From NCBI RefSeq assembly GCF_010669125.1, contig NZ_CP048630.1:4460001-4524000 (forward strand): 64,000 nt of DNA, in the 5' to 3' direction. Source of the DNA: Ancylobacter pratisalsi. Lineage in GTDB: Bacteria; Pseudomonadota; Alphaproteobacteria; Rhizobiales; Xanthobacteraceae. Each line of letters begins with the position of its first letter. The stretch's first letter is position 1. Positions 17,607 to 29,037 of the stretch are shown piece by piece. Both the position numbers and the translations under genes were made by a program. The notes beneath the pieces were generated by a model that did not search any database, was not told the origin of the DNA, and was given only the letters and a program-made list of their open reading frames with translations.

Positions 17607-18752
17607 TCACGCCGCGACCCGGTCGCGTCCGCCGCGCTTGGCGGCGTAGAGCTTGTCGTCGGCGCGGCTCATCACATCGTCGAGCGGCTCGTCGGGCCCG
17701 GCTTCGGCGACGCCGAAGCTCGCGGTGACGCGGGCCTGCCGCAGGGCCGCGAAGGAGGCCTCGGAAATCCGCTGGCGCAGTCGCTCGGCGAGGACGCGGC
17801 CCTCTTCGAGGCTGGCGCCCGGCAGCAGGATGACGAATTCCTCGCCGCCGATCCGGCCCCCCAGATCCGAGGGGCGGATCTCGTCCGCGATCAGAACGCC
17901 GACGGTGCGGATCACCTCGTCGCCGGCGGCGTGGCCATAGGTGTCGTTGACCGATTTGAAGTGGTCGATGTCACAGAACACCACGCTCGCGCGCCCGCCA
18001 TGCAGCGCCACCAGCCGCCGCTGCCCTTCCGCCTCGAAACCGCGACGGTTGAGCAGCGGTGTGAGGCTGTCGCAATACTGCTCGCGCCGCACATCCTCCA
18101 GAATGTCGAGCGCGATCGCCAGCAGGAAGGTCAGGCACAGCAGCAGCGCCAGGATGATGAGCGCGAAATTCATCACCTGGAAGAAGATCGAGTGCCCGAA
18201 CTGCGCCGTCGTGGTCGCCCCCGTCCCCGCGTCCGCCAGCAGCGTGAACACGGTGCGCGGCAGGAAGTGCAGCCCGATCAGCAGCACGATCCAGAACAGC
18301 GCCCGGTCGATCATCCTGACGCTACGCGCCCGGCGAAGGCGCCACGCCGCCCAGCACAACAACGCCCCGGCGCCGACATTGAGCACATAGATCCGGATGA
18401 TCAGGCTGTCATGGACGAGGATGAAGAACGCCAGCAGCGCCAGGATGAGCGCGGCGAAGGCGAGGATGAACGGCACGTTTCCGCGCACGCCCACACGCAT
18501 CAGTATCGCTTCGATGAACAGGCCGAGCGCGAGCAGGTAGAAAAACGCCGACCCCAGCGTGTTGACGCCCACTCCTGGAATCAGCGGCAGGAAAAGCTGG
18601 GCCGACACGGCAATCGCATAGGTTGCCGCCGCTCCCGCCATCAGCAGAATGTGCGGGCGTTCGCGATGGTTCCACCACAGCATCAGGAAGGCGGTGGCGA
18701 AGATCAGACCAATCGCGGGATTGAGCAGAGCAAACAGGCGGATCGGGCTCAC
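17607..18752 (-). CDS. Membrane-bound diguanylate cyclase (GGDEF)
   Basis: 381-residue protein. Residues 1-215 form about seven hydrophobic helices (near 8-27, 34-55, 67-85, 93-113, 118-137, 152-172, 190-215), a probable membrane sensor. The GGDEF domain covers 225-380 with metal Asp261 in FCDIDHFKSVND, the active site GGEEF at 302-306 and the product-inhibition I-site R293-x-x-D296. It should therefore make c-di-GMP and be feedback-inhibited. The stop lies four bases from the stop of the convergent deacetylase gene. Confidence 0.9.
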   Translation of the reverse strand: MSPIRLFALLNPAIGLIFATAFLMLWWNHRERPHILLMAGAAATYAIAVSAQLFLPLIPGVGVNTLGSAFFYLLALGLFIEAILMRVGVRGNVPFILAFAALILALLAFFILVHDSLIIRIYVLNVGAGALLCWAAWRLRRARSVRMIDRALFWIVLLIGLHFLPRTVFTLLADAGTGATTTAQFGHSIFFQVMNFALIILALLLCLTFLLAIALDILEDVRREQYCDSLTPLLNRRGFEAEGQRRLVALHGGRASVVFCDIDHFKSVNDTYGHAAGDEVIRTVGVLIADEIRPSDLGGRIGGEEFVILLPGASLEEGRVLAERLRQRISEASFAALRQARVTASFGVAEAGPDEPLDDVMSRADDKLYAAKRGGRDRVAA

Positions 18753-18866
18753 AAGCCGGAACTCCGAAACCAGCGATGACTCGCCGTAGGGACCGGCGCG
18801 CCAGCTTGGTATCAGATTGCCCTGAAAAAGACGACTTTCCCGGCTTCCGGCGTTGATCCGCCGCGC

Positions 18867-19391
18867 CTAGAGCCGATACAGCACCTGGTCGGTCCAGAAC
18901 CGTTCCAGCCGGTTCAGCGCCTTGTTCAGCGTCTCGAACTCCTGCGGACCAATGCCGCCGACCGGCTCGATGGTCGTGATGTGCTTGGCGTAGAGCCCCT
19001 CGATGATGGTGCGGATTTCCTCACCCTTGTCGGTGAGGCGGATACGCACCGCACGGCGGTCCACCCGCGAGCGCTGGTGGTCGAGATAGCCGGCCTCGGC
19101 GAGCTTCTTAAGGTTGTAGGAGACGTTGGCGCCCAGATAGTAGCCGCGCGTGCGCAGCTCGCCGGCGGTCAGCTCGGCGTCGCCGATATTGTAGAGCAGC
19201 AGCGCCTGCACCGCGTTGACGTCGTCGCGCTCGCGGCGGTCAAACTCGTCCTTCACCACGTCGAGCAGGCGCCGGTGCAGCCGCTCCACCAGTGTCAGGG
19301 TCTCGCGGTAGAGCGGCGAAATCTCGTCGCGTCTCTCTTCCGTTCGAGGCTCGGAAAACGGCGCGGTGGCCCTCTGTGCTGCTCTGTTCAT
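18867..19391 (-). CDS. ldtR: MarR-family regulator LdtR
   Basis: 174-residue winged-helix protein. The DNA-binding region is LTAGELRTRGYYLGANVSYNLKKLAEAGYLDHQRSR (about 76-111, quoted in part: RGYYLGANVSYNLKKL). This RGYYLGANVSYN helix and the wing DRRAVRIRLTDKG are characteristic of LdtR, which controls L,D-transpeptidase and cell-wall/osmotic-stress genes in Hyphomicrobiales. ATG 19391 is chosen; an upstream extension lacks similarity. The DUF6163-like gene follows upstream on the same strand, a conserved neighbourhood with hemB. Confidence 0.85.
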   Translation of the reverse strand: MNRAAQRATAPFSEPRTEERRDEISPLYRETLTLVERLHRRLLDVVKDEFDRRERDDVNAVQALLLYNIGDAELTAGELRTRGYYLGANVSYNLKKLAEAGYLDHQRSRVDRRAVRIRLTDKGEEIRTIIEGLYAKHITTIEPVGGIGPQEFETLNKALNRLERFWTDQVLYRL

Positions 19392-19588
19392 ATTCCACAC
19401 CCGGTCGTGACGTGGGGATTTGCTCCCTCTGCGTCGCACGAGTGTCGGAGGCCGCTTCTAAGATGGACTTAAGCGGAAAGATGAATCGTTTCTAAACGCG
19501 GCAGGGTGGGCAAACCCGCCACACCTGGCCCGGCCGGGGCTGATCTAGGTCGCGGCAGACATCCCGCCTTCAGCCCTCGGCCGCCGGT

Positions 19589-20020
19589 TCAGTCGTCGCT
19601 CTCGCGGGCGGCCTTGAAGGTGAGGAAGGCGTAGATCGCCACCAGCACGGTCTCGATGATGGCGACGAACATCAGCCGTCCCACGCCCTCCGGGGCGGAC
19701 GCGTTGATCAGTATCTGCACCATGGCGGTCACCAGCCACAGCACCACGCCCCAGGACACGCCGAGCCACAGCCCGACCGCAGCCACCGGATTCATGATCG
19801 CGGCCCAGATCACGGCGGACTGGGCCGCGAGAGACAGCATCTCGAAGCGGCTGGTCTCTCCGTCCCACACCCCGCAGATCAGGGTCCAGCTATACACCGT
19901 CTTCACCAGCAGGAAGCCGGCCAGCAGGCGCAGGTAAAGCACCACGCGGCGCTGCCAGGGCGGAAGCGCGGCGCCGGCGGGCCCAAGGGAGGCGTCAATC
20001 GGATCGTAGGGCGAGCTCAT
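19589..20020 (-). CDS. DUF6163-like small membrane protein
   Basis: 143-residue protein with four predicted membrane helices (about 27-47, 66-85, 88-106 and 113-135). It has no catalytic motif. Its place between an enoyl-CoA-hydratase-family gene and ldtR fits the DUF6163 family found beside ldtR in Hyphomicrobiales, recalled rather than searched. Function unknown; envelope homeostasis is suggested only by the neighbour. Confidence 0.7.
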   Translation of the reverse strand: MSSPYDPIDASLGPAGAALPPWQRRVVLYLRLLAGFLLVKTVYSWTLICGVWDGETSRFEMLSLAAQSAVIWAAIMNPVAAVGLWLGVSWGVVLWLVTAMVQILINASAPEGVGRLMFVAIIETVLVAIYAFLTFKAARESDD

Positions 20021-20045
20021 GCCACCTCCATAGCCGAATTCGCGC

Positions 20046-21122
20046 TCAGGTCAGCACCAATTCGTCGGCGAGCGGCTCGTCGAACAGCGCCGCGATGGCG
20101 CGCGCGTCCACCTCGTCCAGCCGCGCCGGCGTCCAGACCGGCTTCTGGTCCTTGTCCACCAGCACCGCGCGCACCCCTTCATAGAAATCGGGCTGCTCCA
20201 GCAGGCGCGTGACCACCCGGAATTCAAGCCTCAGACACCCGCCGAGGTCGTGGCCGAGCCCGCGCTGCATCTGCTGGAAGGCGATGTGCACGCTGGTCGG
20301 CGAGGCGCGTGCGATCGTGTCGCGCTGGACCCGCGCGAAGGCGGCGATCTCGTCCGTGCCAAACGCGGCCTGATCGAGCGCGGCCATCACCGCGTCCACG
20401 GTACCGCCGGCGAAGATGCGGTCGATAGCGGGATAGAACGCGGTCAGCGTCGGGGCGGGCGGGGCTGCGGCAAACCGCGCCAGCACGGTCTCCATCGCCT
20501 CGCCCCCGGCGAGGGCCTCGATCAGCGCCGGCCAGCGGCTCACCGGAACGTGATGGGTGTAGAGCCCCATGGCGAGGGCGTCGGCCATGCCGATCCGCGC
20601 GCCGGTCATGGCGAGCCACGTGCCGGTCCAGCCCGGCAGGCGTGGCAGCACGAAGGTGCCGCCGACATCGGGAAACAGGCCGATCGCCACTTCCGGCATG
20701 GCGAAGCCGAGCTTCTCCCCCGCCACCCGATAGCGGCCGTGGCCCGACAGCCCGAATCCCCCGCCGAAGCACAGCCCGTCGACCAGAGAGACGAAGGGCT
20801 TGGGACAGCGCGAGATCAGGTGGTCGAGCGCGTATTCATCGCGCCAGTAGTCCCGCGCGCCCTCGATGTCGCCGGCCCGGCCCAGCTCATACATCGCCCG
20901 AATGTCGCCGCCGACGCAGAAGGCACGCTCAAGGGCCGAGCGCAGCACGATATGGTGGATGTCGGGATCGCCGATCCAGTTCTCCAGCGCGGCCCGCAGT
21001 GCCCGGACCATGGCATGGTCGAGCGCGTTGAGCGCCCGCGGCCGGTCGAGGGTCGCGATGCCCACCCTGCCCCGTTTCTCGAACCGGATGCCGATTGCCT
21101 CAGTCACGCTGCCTCCGTGCAT
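20046..21122 (-). CDS. Enoyl-CoA hydratase/isomerase family, 3-hydroxyisobutyryl-CoA hydrolase-like
   Basis: 358-residue crotonase-fold protein. The oxyanion-hole segments are RAFCVGGDIRAMYEL and VDGLCFGGGFGLSGHG, and MPEVAIGLFPDVGGTFVLPRL is the stretch typical of 3-hydroxyisobutyryl-CoA hydrolases, with the catalytic Glu and Asp. That enzyme releases 3-hydroxyisobutyrate in valine degradation. The extra ~100 C-terminal residues versus simple hydratases support this. ATG 21122 is used; GTG 21107 with GGAGG just upstream is an alternative start. Divergent from hemB. Confidence 0.85.
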   Translation of the reverse strand: MHGGSVTEAIGIRFEKRGRVGIATLDRPRALNALDHAMVRALRAALENWIGDPDIHHIVLRSALERAFCVGGDIRAMYELGRAGDIEGARDYWRDEYALDHLISRCPKPFVSLVDGLCFGGGFGLSGHGRYRVAGEKLGFAMPEVAIGLFPDVGGTFVLPRLPGWTGTWLAMTGARIGMADALAMGLYTHHVPVSRWPALIEALAGGEAMETVLARFAAAPPAPTLTAFYPAIDRIFAGGTVDAVMAALDQAAFGTDEIAAFARVQRDTIARASPTSVHIAFQQMQRGLGHDLGGCLRLEFRVVTRLLEQPDFYEGVRAVLVDKDQKPVWTPARLDEVDARAIAALFDEPLADELVLT

Positions 21123-21167
21123 CTGGTCCTGCGTGGTGTGAGCTTGTCCGTGATCCCGCCCGCATAG

Positions 21168-22451
<1,284 letters not shown>

Positions 22452-22470
22452 TCGCCCGCAGGCACCCGAC

Positions 22471-23811
22471 ATGCTCGGACGCATCGTCCGCACTGGCCTG
22501 ATCGTCCTCCCCATCGTCCTCATCGGCCTCTTGCTTTCGGGCTGCGGATCGGTGATCGACGCCGATCAGGCGCGCATCTGCCGGGCCATCCCCGAAGCGC
22601 TGAATCAGGACGGCGCGGCGATCACCGAAACCTCGCTCTCACCGGTGCCGGGCCAGCCCACGGCCCTGCGTCTGGCCTATCGGCTGCGCATCGGCGACAT
22701 GATGCTGGCGCGCTGGATCGTCTGCGAATTCGCCGCGCAATCCGGCGTCGGGCGCTTCAACCTCGTCGGCGTCACCACCGATCGCGGGCCGTTGAGCGGC
22801 GTCAAGCTGTTGATCCTAAAGCGTTGGTGGCTCGAAGATATTCGCGTCGAACAGGGCTTCGCGCCGCTGTTCCATCTCGGCCCCCACGCAGCCTACTGGC
22901 TCCAGCAGGCCCTGAACGGCATGGTGCTGGCGGGCGTCTACGGACTGATCGCCACCGGCTTCGCGCTGATCTACGGGCTGGTCGGACGCATCAATTTCGC
23001 CTTCGGCGAGATCGCCGTCGCGGGCGGGGTGAACACGTTGATTCTCGTCGGCGTCAGCACGTTCTTCGGACGACTGAGCGGCCCGATCCTTGCCCTCGCC
23101 CTGTTCGCCGGTATAGCCGCCGCCGCCCTCCTCAGCTGGACCGCCGGCCGCACCATAGTCCTCCCCCTCGCCACCCGCTCCCGAGCCCCCCAGACGACAT
23201 TGATCGGCACTTTGGCACTTGCAATCGTGCTCAGCGAGCTTATCCGGCTGACCGCACCGGATCGCCTTAACTGGTTGCCCGCGCTTCTGAATCGCCCGCT
23301 TTACCTCGCAGGTGCGGAGAGCTTCGTGGCCACGGTGACACCCGCCCAGCTTCTGGGTGCCGGGCTCGCCATGTCGGGGGCATCACTGCTTCTTGGCTTG
23401 ATGACGTTCTCGAATTTTGGACGCTCCTGGCGCGCCCACGCCGAGGATCCACTGATGGCGGCGATGCTTGGCGTGCCGATTCCGCTTCTGCGCTCGCTGA
23501 CATTCATCATCGCCGGAGCGTCGGCGGGGCTGGCAGGCGCCGTGGTTGTGGTAGCCTATGGCACGATCCAGGCCGGCGACGGCCTTTCCCTTACGCTCAA
23601 GGCCTTGATTTCGGCAATTATTGGCGGCATTGGCTCCGTGCCGGGTGCGTTTCTTGGCGCCGCCCTCGTTGCCGGCGTTGAAATCGTGTGGTCCTCGGCG
23701 TTCGACATCGCGTATCGCGACGTGGTGACCTATTCTCTCCTGGCGGCATTTCTCATGCTGAGACCTGGAGGGCTCCTCAATCGTGCGGCGCCGTCGCCGC
23801 GAGAATTCTGA
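22471..23811 (+). CDS. LivH-like branched-chain amino-acid ABC permease with fused N-terminal domain
   Basis: 446-residue protein. Residues about 143-440 are a LivH-type permease: ALNGMVLAGVYGLIATG, YGLVGRINFAFGEIAVAGG, the RAHAEDPLMAAMLGVP cytoplasmic loop, and ALISAIIGGIGSVPGAFLGA. Before it lies an unusual stretch: a hydrophobic helix (9-27) ending in the lipobox-like LLSGC (Cys25), then ~115 mostly polar residues with Cys37 and Cys85. No LivM, LivG, LivF or binding-protein gene is adjacent. Starts 19 bases after hemB and ends 8 bases before ilvA, so it is probably in their operon. Confidence 0.82.
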   Translation: MLGRIVRTGLIVLPIVLIGLLLSGCGSVIDADQARICRAIPEALNQDGAAITETSLSPVPGQPTALRLAYRLRIGDMMLARWIVCEFAAQSGVGRFNLVGVTTDRGPLSGVKLLILKRWWLEDIRVEQGFAPLFHLGPHAAYWLQQALNGMVLAGVYGLIATGFALIYGLVGRINFAFGEIAVAGGVNTLILVGVSTFFGRLSGPILALALFAGIAAAALLSWTAGRTIVLPLATRSRAPQTTLIGTLALAIVLSELIRLTAPDRLNWLPALLNRPLYLAGAESFVATVTPAQLLGAGLAMSGASLLLGLMTFSNFGRSWRAHAEDPLMAAMLGVPIPLLRSLTFIIAGASAGLAGAVVVVAYGTIQAGDGLSLTLKALISAIIGGIGSVPGAFLGAALVAGVEIVWSSAFDIAYRDVVTYSLLAAFLMLRPGGLLNRAAPSPREF

Positions 23812-23819
23812 GCATTTTG

Positions 23820-25046
23820 ATGACCTTGCCCGTTTCCCCCGCCGATGTTGCCGCCGCCCGCGAAGTGATCGCCGGCGCCGTGCTGCGCACGCCCACGCTT
23901 CCGGCGCCGCGCCTTTCGGCGATTACGGGCGCGCATGTTTTCGTGAAATACGAGAACCTGCAGGTCACCGCCAGCTTCAAGGAGCGGGGCGCGCTGGTGA
24001 AGCTTGCCAGCTTATCGCCGCAGGAGCGGGCGTCAGGCGTCGTCGCAATGTCTGCTGGCAACCATGCACAGGCGGTGGCGTACCACGCCGCACGGCTGGG
24101 CATCCGCGCCACCATCGTGATGCCCAAGCATACCCCCATGGTCAAGGTGGCGGCCACCGAGGCGCACGGCGCACGTGTCGTGCTGCACGGCGAGTCGGTG
24201 GGAGACGCCAGCGAGGAAGCCGACCGCATCGCCCGGAATGAAGGCCTTGTCTGGGTGCACCCTTACGACGATCCTCATGTCATCGCCGGTCAGGGTTCCA
24301 TCGCCTGCGAAATGCTTGAAGACGCTCCAGAACTCGACGCGCTCCTGGTGCCGGTCGGCGGCGGCGGGTTGATTTCGGGAATGGCGGTGGCTGCACGGGA
24401 CATGCGTCCCGACATCGAGATCGTCGGCGTGGAAACCACGCTGTACCCCTCGATGTGGAACGCGCTCCACCAGCAAAACCGCCCCTGCGTCGGCGCCACA
24501 CTCGCCGAAGGCATCGCCGTCAAGGAAGCCGGAGCCCTGACCCGAGAGATCGTGTCGGCACTGGTTTCAGACGTGGTTCTGGTCGATGAACCCACCTTCG
24601 AGCGGGCCGTAAATCTGTTCCTCACCCAGCAGAAGACGCTGGCCGAGGGCGCGGGCGCGGCAGGGCTGGCTGAACTTCTTGCCCAGCCCGATCGCTATCG
24701 TGGCCGCAACGTCGGCCTTGTCGTCTCGGGCGGCAATATCGATCCTCGCATGGTGGCCTCGATCATGATGCGCGAGCTGGAGCGTGAGGAACGCATTGTC
24801 AGCTTCCGCTTTTCCATGCTCGATCGCCCCGGCGAGCTCGGCATCATTGCTTCGCTTCTTGGCGGCCTTGGTGCCAACATTCTCGAGGTCGAGCACAAGC
24901 GGCACTTCCTCGACGTGCACGCGAAGGGGGCCCGGCTCGACGTCACGGTCGAGACCCGCGACCGCGCCCATGCCGATGAAGTGCAGCGCGTTCTGCTCGC
25001 CGAAGGCATGGATGTCGTTCGTATCGATTGGCGCACCGCCGGCTGA
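23820..25046 (+). CDS. ilvA: Threonine ammonia-lyase with ACT domain
   Basis: 408-residue PLP enzyme deaminating threonine to 2-oxobutyrate. PLP Lys54 is in TASFKERGA; the phosphate loop is VPVGGGGLISG; MSAGNHAQAVAYHAA is the substrate loop. Residues about 325-405 form one ACT-like domain (FSMLDRPGELGIIASLLGGLGANI). Length and single ACT domain fit the shorter threonine dehydratase type, either the isoleucine-pathway or catabolic form. It begins eight bases after the permease stop. Confidence 0.9.
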   Translation: MTLPVSPADVAAAREVIAGAVLRTPTLPAPRLSAITGAHVFVKYENLQVTASFKERGALVKLASLSPQERASGVVAMSAGNHAQAVAYHAARLGIRATIVMPKHTPMVKVAATEAHGARVVLHGESVGDASEEADRIARNEGLVWVHPYDDPHVIAGQGSIACEMLEDAPELDALLVPVGGGGLISGMAVAARDMRPDIEIVGVETTLYPSMWNALHQQNRPCVGATLAEGIAVKEAGALTREIVSALVSDVVLVDEPTFERAVNLFLTQQKTLAEGAGAAGLAELLAQPDRYRGRNVGLVVSGGNIDPRMVASIMMRELEREERIVSFRFSMLDRPGELGIIASLLGGLGANILEVEHKRHFLDVHAKGARLDVTVETRDRAHADEVQRVLLAEGMDVVRIDWRTAG

Positions 25047-25113
25047 GGGAGGCAACGGCCCCTTGTGCTTGGGCGTTTTGCCTCCAATCTGAAAGGAAGC
25101 GCAGGAGCTGCCC

Positions 25114-25629
25114 ATGTCCGACACCTTTTATGGCGAGCCCAAACCTTACGCGATCGACCCCTACGCAGAGCCCGAATATTTCGAGGGCGTGCTGTGGCGC
25201 CGTACTCTTGCCTTCCTGATTGATGCGGTCATCGTGATCGTGCCGATCATCGCCGCATCGATCGCGATTTTCGTGTTTGGCTTCCTTACCTTGGGACTTG
25301 GCTGGTATCTGTTCGGACTACTCAGCCCGGCCTATGTGATCTGGGCGTTGGCCTATACCGGCCTGACGCTTGGCGGATCGCAGTCCGCGACGATCGGTAT
25401 GCGGGCGATGGGGCTCGAGATGCGGTTGTGGCATGGCGCGCCGATGTACCCCTTGCTTGCCGTGCTCAGCATCGTACTGTTCTGGGTATCGGTAAGCGTG
25501 CTCACGCCGCTCGTGGTGGTCGTGGGTCTGTTCAATGCCCGCAAGCGCCTTTTGCACGACTTGGTTCTGGGCACGGTGGTGACCAACACCGAAGAACGCG
25601 TCGCGGCAATACGCGGGTACCGTCCTTGA
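25114..25629 (+). CDS. RDD family membrane protein
   Basis: 171-residue RDD-domain protein. The signature appears as LWRRTLAFLIDAVIVIVP at about 29-46, followed by three to four hydrophobic helices (35-70, 73-92, 115-145) and RKRLLHDLVLGTVV. RDD proteins are small inner-membrane proteins of mostly unknown role, some in sodium/proton exchange. AGGAGCTGCCC precedes the ATG. The order hemB...RDD-bpt-parC recurs in Hyphomicrobiales, as I recall it. Confidence 0.88.
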   Translation: MSDTFYGEPKPYAIDPYAEPEYFEGVLWRRTLAFLIDAVIVIVPIIAASIAIFVFGFLTLGLGWYLFGLLSPAYVIWALAYTGLTLGGSQSATIGMRAMGLEMRLWHGAPMYPLLAVLSIVLFWVSVSVLTPLVVVVGLFNARKRLLHDLVLGTVVTNTEERVAAIRGYRP

Positions 25630-25714
25630 ACTATTTCCACCCGAGGCCTGTGGCAGCATTTGACGCGGGCTGTGGCTCTGGCAATCTCTGAGTCTGGCTG
25701 ACCACAAAGCGACC

Positions 25715-26467
25715 GTGACAGAGCACCCGCGCGATACACCGCAGTTCTACCTGACGGCCCCCTCCCCCTGCCCGTACCTCCCGGGCCGTGAGGAACGGAA
25801 GGTGTTCACCCATCTCGTCGGCGAGCGGGCGACGCAGCTCAACGACGTGCTTACCCATGGCGGATTTCGTCGCAGCCAGTCTATCGCCTATAGACCGGCC
25901 TGCGAGCATTGCCGGGCCTGTGTGTCCGTCAGAATCTGCGTCGATGAATTTCAAGACGCGCGCAGCTTCCGTCGCGTGCGCCAGATCAATGCCGATCTGA
26001 TTGGAGATATGCGCGCCGCAGTCCCGACCGCGGAGCAATATTCGCTCTTCCGCGCCTATCTCGACAGCCGCCACAGCGATGGGGGCATGGCTGACATGAC
26101 CGTGCTTGATTACGCCATGATGGTCGAGGACAGCCATGTACGTACCCGCCTGATCGAATATCGCCCGCGCGGTCCGGACACCGCAATCAACGGGCGGGGA
26201 CAGGGCGGGCTGTACGCGGTCGCGTTGACCGACGTTCTCGCGGACGGGCTGTCGATGGTCTATTCGTTCTACGAGCCCGACGAGCCAGGACGGTCCATCG
26301 GCACCTACATGATCCTGGACCACGTCACCAAGGCGCGTCAGATGGGGTTGCCCTACGTCTATCTGGGCTACTGGGTCGATGGCTCCGACAAGATGGACTA
26401 CAAGCGCCGGTTCCTGCCTCAGGAGCGCCTTATGCCCGCAGGCTGGGAGCGCGTGGAAGCGGGCTGA
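25715..26467 (+). CDS. bpt: Aspartate/glutamate leucyltransferase (Bpt)
   Basis: 250-residue aminoacyl-tRNA-protein transferase that adds leucine to N-terminal Asp or Glu, marking proteins for ClpS/ClpAP degradation (N-end rule). Signatures: [40 protein letters not shown] with the conserved cysteines, [22 protein letters not shown] and [17 protein letters not shown]. The start codon is GTG at 25715. It converges on parC with seven bases between stops. Confidence 0.93.
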   Translation: MTEHPRDTPQFYLTAPSPCPYLPGREERKVFTHLVGERATQLNDVLTHGGFRRSQSIAYRPACEHCRACVSVRICVDEFQDARSFRRVRQINADLIGDMRAAVPTAEQYSLFRAYLDSRHSDGGMADMTVLDYAMMVEDSHVRTRLIEYRPRGPDTAINGRGQGGLYAVALTDVLADGLSMVYSFYEPDEPGRSIGTYMILDHVTKARQMGLPYVYLGYWVDGSDKMDYKRRFLPQERLMPAGWERVEAG

Positions 26468-26473
26468 GGCACC

Positions 26474-28708
26474 TCACCCGAATCTGTTGTTCCTCGGGAA
26501 GCCCTTTGGCGGCAGCCGGCCGGCACTCGCACGATCCCCCTTCCATTCCGTCAGGTCGGCGACGGTCCAGTTTCGGCCGGAGGTGTCGGTCCAGGTGAGG
26601 CCATCCGCAAGGGTAAATACCTTGATGTCGCTAAGGCCACCATCCTTGTAGCGCTGCAGCCGCACACCGCGACCTCGCACCATCTCCGGCACCTGGTTCA
26701 GCGGGAAAATGAGCAGTTTGCGGTTTTCGCCGATCACCGCGACGGTGTCGCCATTGGCCGGAACAACCTTGGTGGCATCCTGCGCGTCGACGCCCAGCAC
26801 CTGCTTACCCTTGCGGGTATTGGCGAGGCAGTCGTCCTCGTTGACAACAAAGCCACGCCCTTCCTTGGCCACCACCAGGAGCTTCCGTGCCCCCTGATAG
26901 GGCAGCACATCGACGATATCGGCTTCCTGCTCAAGATCGATAGACAGGCGCAGTGGCTCGCCATGGCCACGGCCGCCGGGCAGCTTGGAGGCATCAAGCG
27001 TGTAGAAGCGGCCGTTGCTGGCAAACACCAGCAGCTTGGAGGTGGTCTCCGCATGGAAGGAGAGCTTGAGCGCGTCGTCACCCTTGAAGACCAGCGTCGA
27101 CAGGTCGGCCACGTGGCCCTTCAGCGCCCGCACCCAGCCCTTTTCAGACACCACCACCGTAATTGGCTCGCGCTCCACCAGCGCTTCGATCACGGCCCCG
27201 ACATTGTGCACGCTGGCCTCGCCGAAAGTGGTGCGACGCCGGCCGAGAGCCGTGTCCGGTCCAAACATCTTGCGGGTATCGCCAAGCTGCCGGGCGACCG
27301 TCTTCCACTGCTTGTCCTCCGAGGAAAGCAGCTTCTCCAGACCGTCCTTCTCCTTCGAGAGCTTGTCGTGCTCCTTGCGGATCTCGAACTCCTCTAGCCG
27401 CCGCAAGCTGCGCAGCCGCATGTTCAGGATCGCCTCGGCCTGAACATCGCTCAGCTCGAATCGCGCCATCAGCACGGGCTTGGGCTCATCCTCCTCGCGG
27501 ATGATCCGGATCACCTCGTCGAGATTGAGATAGGCAATGAGATAGCCGCCGAGGACCTCGAGCCGATGTTCAATCTCCGCCAGACGATGGCGAGAGCGGC
27601 GCAGAAGCACTTCGCGACGGTGGTCGACCCACTCGCGCAGGGCCTCGCCGAGGCTGACCACCTTAGGCACCAACCCGCCAACCAGCACGTTCATGTTGAG
27701 CGGGAACCGGACTTCGAGTTCCGTGAGCCGGAACAGACTCTCCATCAGCAGATCAGCGTCGACATTGCGCGCCCGCGGCTCCAGCACGACGCGTACATCC
27801 TCGGCGGACTCGTCTCGGACATCGGCGAGCAGCGGCAGCTTCTTCTCGTTGAGAAGATCCGCCATCTTCTCGATCAGGCGTGACTTGGCGACGCCGTACG
27901 GGATCTCCGTGACCACGACGACATAGGTGCCGCGGCCGGTGTCTTCCTTTTCCCAGCGCGCGCGCAGGCGGAAACCACCACGCCCCGTCGCATAGGCATC
28001 GGCCATCGAGGATGGTGATTCAATGATCACGCCGCCGGTGGGGAAATCCGGCCCTTTGACGAACTTCAGCAGGTCGTCCGTCGTCGCCTGAGGGTTCTCG
28101 ATCAGGTGGAGACTGGCGTCGATCAGTTCGGCGGCATTATGCGGAGGGATGGACGTCGCCATTCCCACGGCGATGCCCGTCGATCCGTTCGCGAGCAGAT
28201 TCGGGAACGCGCCGGGCATGACGACGGGCTCTTCCGTCGTGCCGTCATAGTTCGGACGGAAATCGACCGCGTCCTCGTCGATGCCGTCGAGGATCAGCCG
28301 CGCGACCTCCGTCAGCCGGGCTTCGGTGTAGCGCTCGGCGGCAGCGTTATCGCCATCGATATTGCCAAAATTGCCCTGCCCGTCGACCAACGGGTAGCGC
28401 TGCGCGAAGTCCTGTGCGAGGCGGACCATGGCATCGTAAATCGCCATGTTGCCGTGCGGATGGAACGAACCCATCACATCGCCGACAATCTTTGCGCTCT
28501 TGCGGAAGCCGCCGCCTGGATCCAGCCGCAGCAAGCGCATGCCATAAAGAATGCGCCGATGCACAGGCTTCAGTCCATCACGGGCATCCGGCAATGCGCG
28601 GTGCATGATGGTCGAGAGCGCATAGGCAAGGTAGCGCTCTTCAAGCGCCGCCTTCAGCCCGATCGGTTCGATCGCGCCATCATCCGTCGGAATCGGTCCC
28701 TCACCCAT
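26474..28708 (-). CDS. parC: DNA topoisomerase IV subunit A
   Basis: 744-residue type IIA topoisomerase subunit that decatenates replicated chromosomes with ParE. The catalytic Tyr127 is in [11 protein letters not shown]-terminal breakage-reunion domain about 20-460, C-terminal beta-pinwheel domain about 480-720. The quinolone-determining region reads [17 protein letters not shown], so the positions matching E. coli Ser80 and Glu84 are Met and Asp. Distinguished from GyrA by shorter length and absence of a GyrA-box motif. parE is not in the window. Confidence 0.94.
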   Translation of the reverse strand: MGEGPIPTDDGAIEPIGLKAALEERYLAYALSTIMHRALPDARDGLKPVHRRILYGMRLLRLDPGGGFRKSAKIVGDVMGSFHPHGNMAIYDAMVRLAQDFAQRYPLVDGQGNFGNIDGDNAAAERYTEARLTEVARLILDGIDEDAVDFRPNYDGTTEEPVVMPGAFPNLLANGSTGIAVGMATSIPPHNAAELIDASLHLIENPQATTDDLLKFVKGPDFPTGGVIIESPSSMADAYATGRGGFRLRARWEKEDTGRGTYVVVVTEIPYGVAKSRLIEKMADLLNEKKLPLLADVRDESAEDVRVVLEPRARNVDADLLMESLFRLTELEVRFPLNMNVLVGGLVPKVVSLGEALREWVDHRREVLLRRSRHRLAEIEHRLEVLGGYLIAYLNLDEVIRIIREEDEPKPVLMARFELSDVQAEAILNMRLRSLRRLEEFEIRKEHDKLSKEKDGLEKLLSSEDKQWKTVARQLGDTRKMFGPDTALGRRRTTFGEASVHNVGAVIEALVEREPITVVVSEKGWVRALKGHVADLSTLVFKGDDALKLSFHAETTSKLLVFASNGRFYTLDASKLPGGRGHGEPLRLSIDLEQEADIVDVLPYQGARKLLVVAKEGRGFVVNEDDCLANTRKGKQVLGVDAQDATKVVPANGDTVAVIGENRKLLIFPLNQVPEMVRGRGVRLQRYKDGGLSDIKVFTLADGLTWTDTSGRNWTVADLTEWKGDRASAGRLPPKGFPRNNRFG

Positions 28709-29037
28709 AGCTTCTGGCTACAGGGAAGAACGTCCGGGAACAAGTCGCGAACGCGAACGCCGACTCAGCATTCACCGCTATTCGCCCAAGAGCCATACAA
28801 GAGGAGATTGAAAAATCTCCCGATGCAATCGACGCTGTGATCCGACCGCTGTCGCGAGGAGACGATGCGTCCAAGATTCTCTTTTTAAATCAATACGATG
28901 AAGAGGCATTCGGCGATGGGAAGCCGCAATGACGCTAGGGTATTGTCCGTATTCCAATAATATGAATTTCAAACTAATATGATACCAACAAGATTGGGAA
29001 TAAGCCATCTGTTCCAATAAACAGTTGGGAGGCTGTC
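28709..29037. other. AT-rich intergenic region upstream of a small secreted protein gene
   Basis: About 330 bases, clearly richer in A/T than its surroundings (for example around 28860-29010), between parC and the small gene at 29038. It should hold both promoters. An open frame on the minus strand (28778-29017) has no signal or motif and is rejected. Composition suggests recently acquired or unconstrained DNA. Confidence 0.5.

Noticed and set aside
28778..29017. 79-codon minus-strand ORF in the AT-rich gap
   Set aside because: No signal peptide, motif or ribosome binding site; likely chance in an intergenic region.
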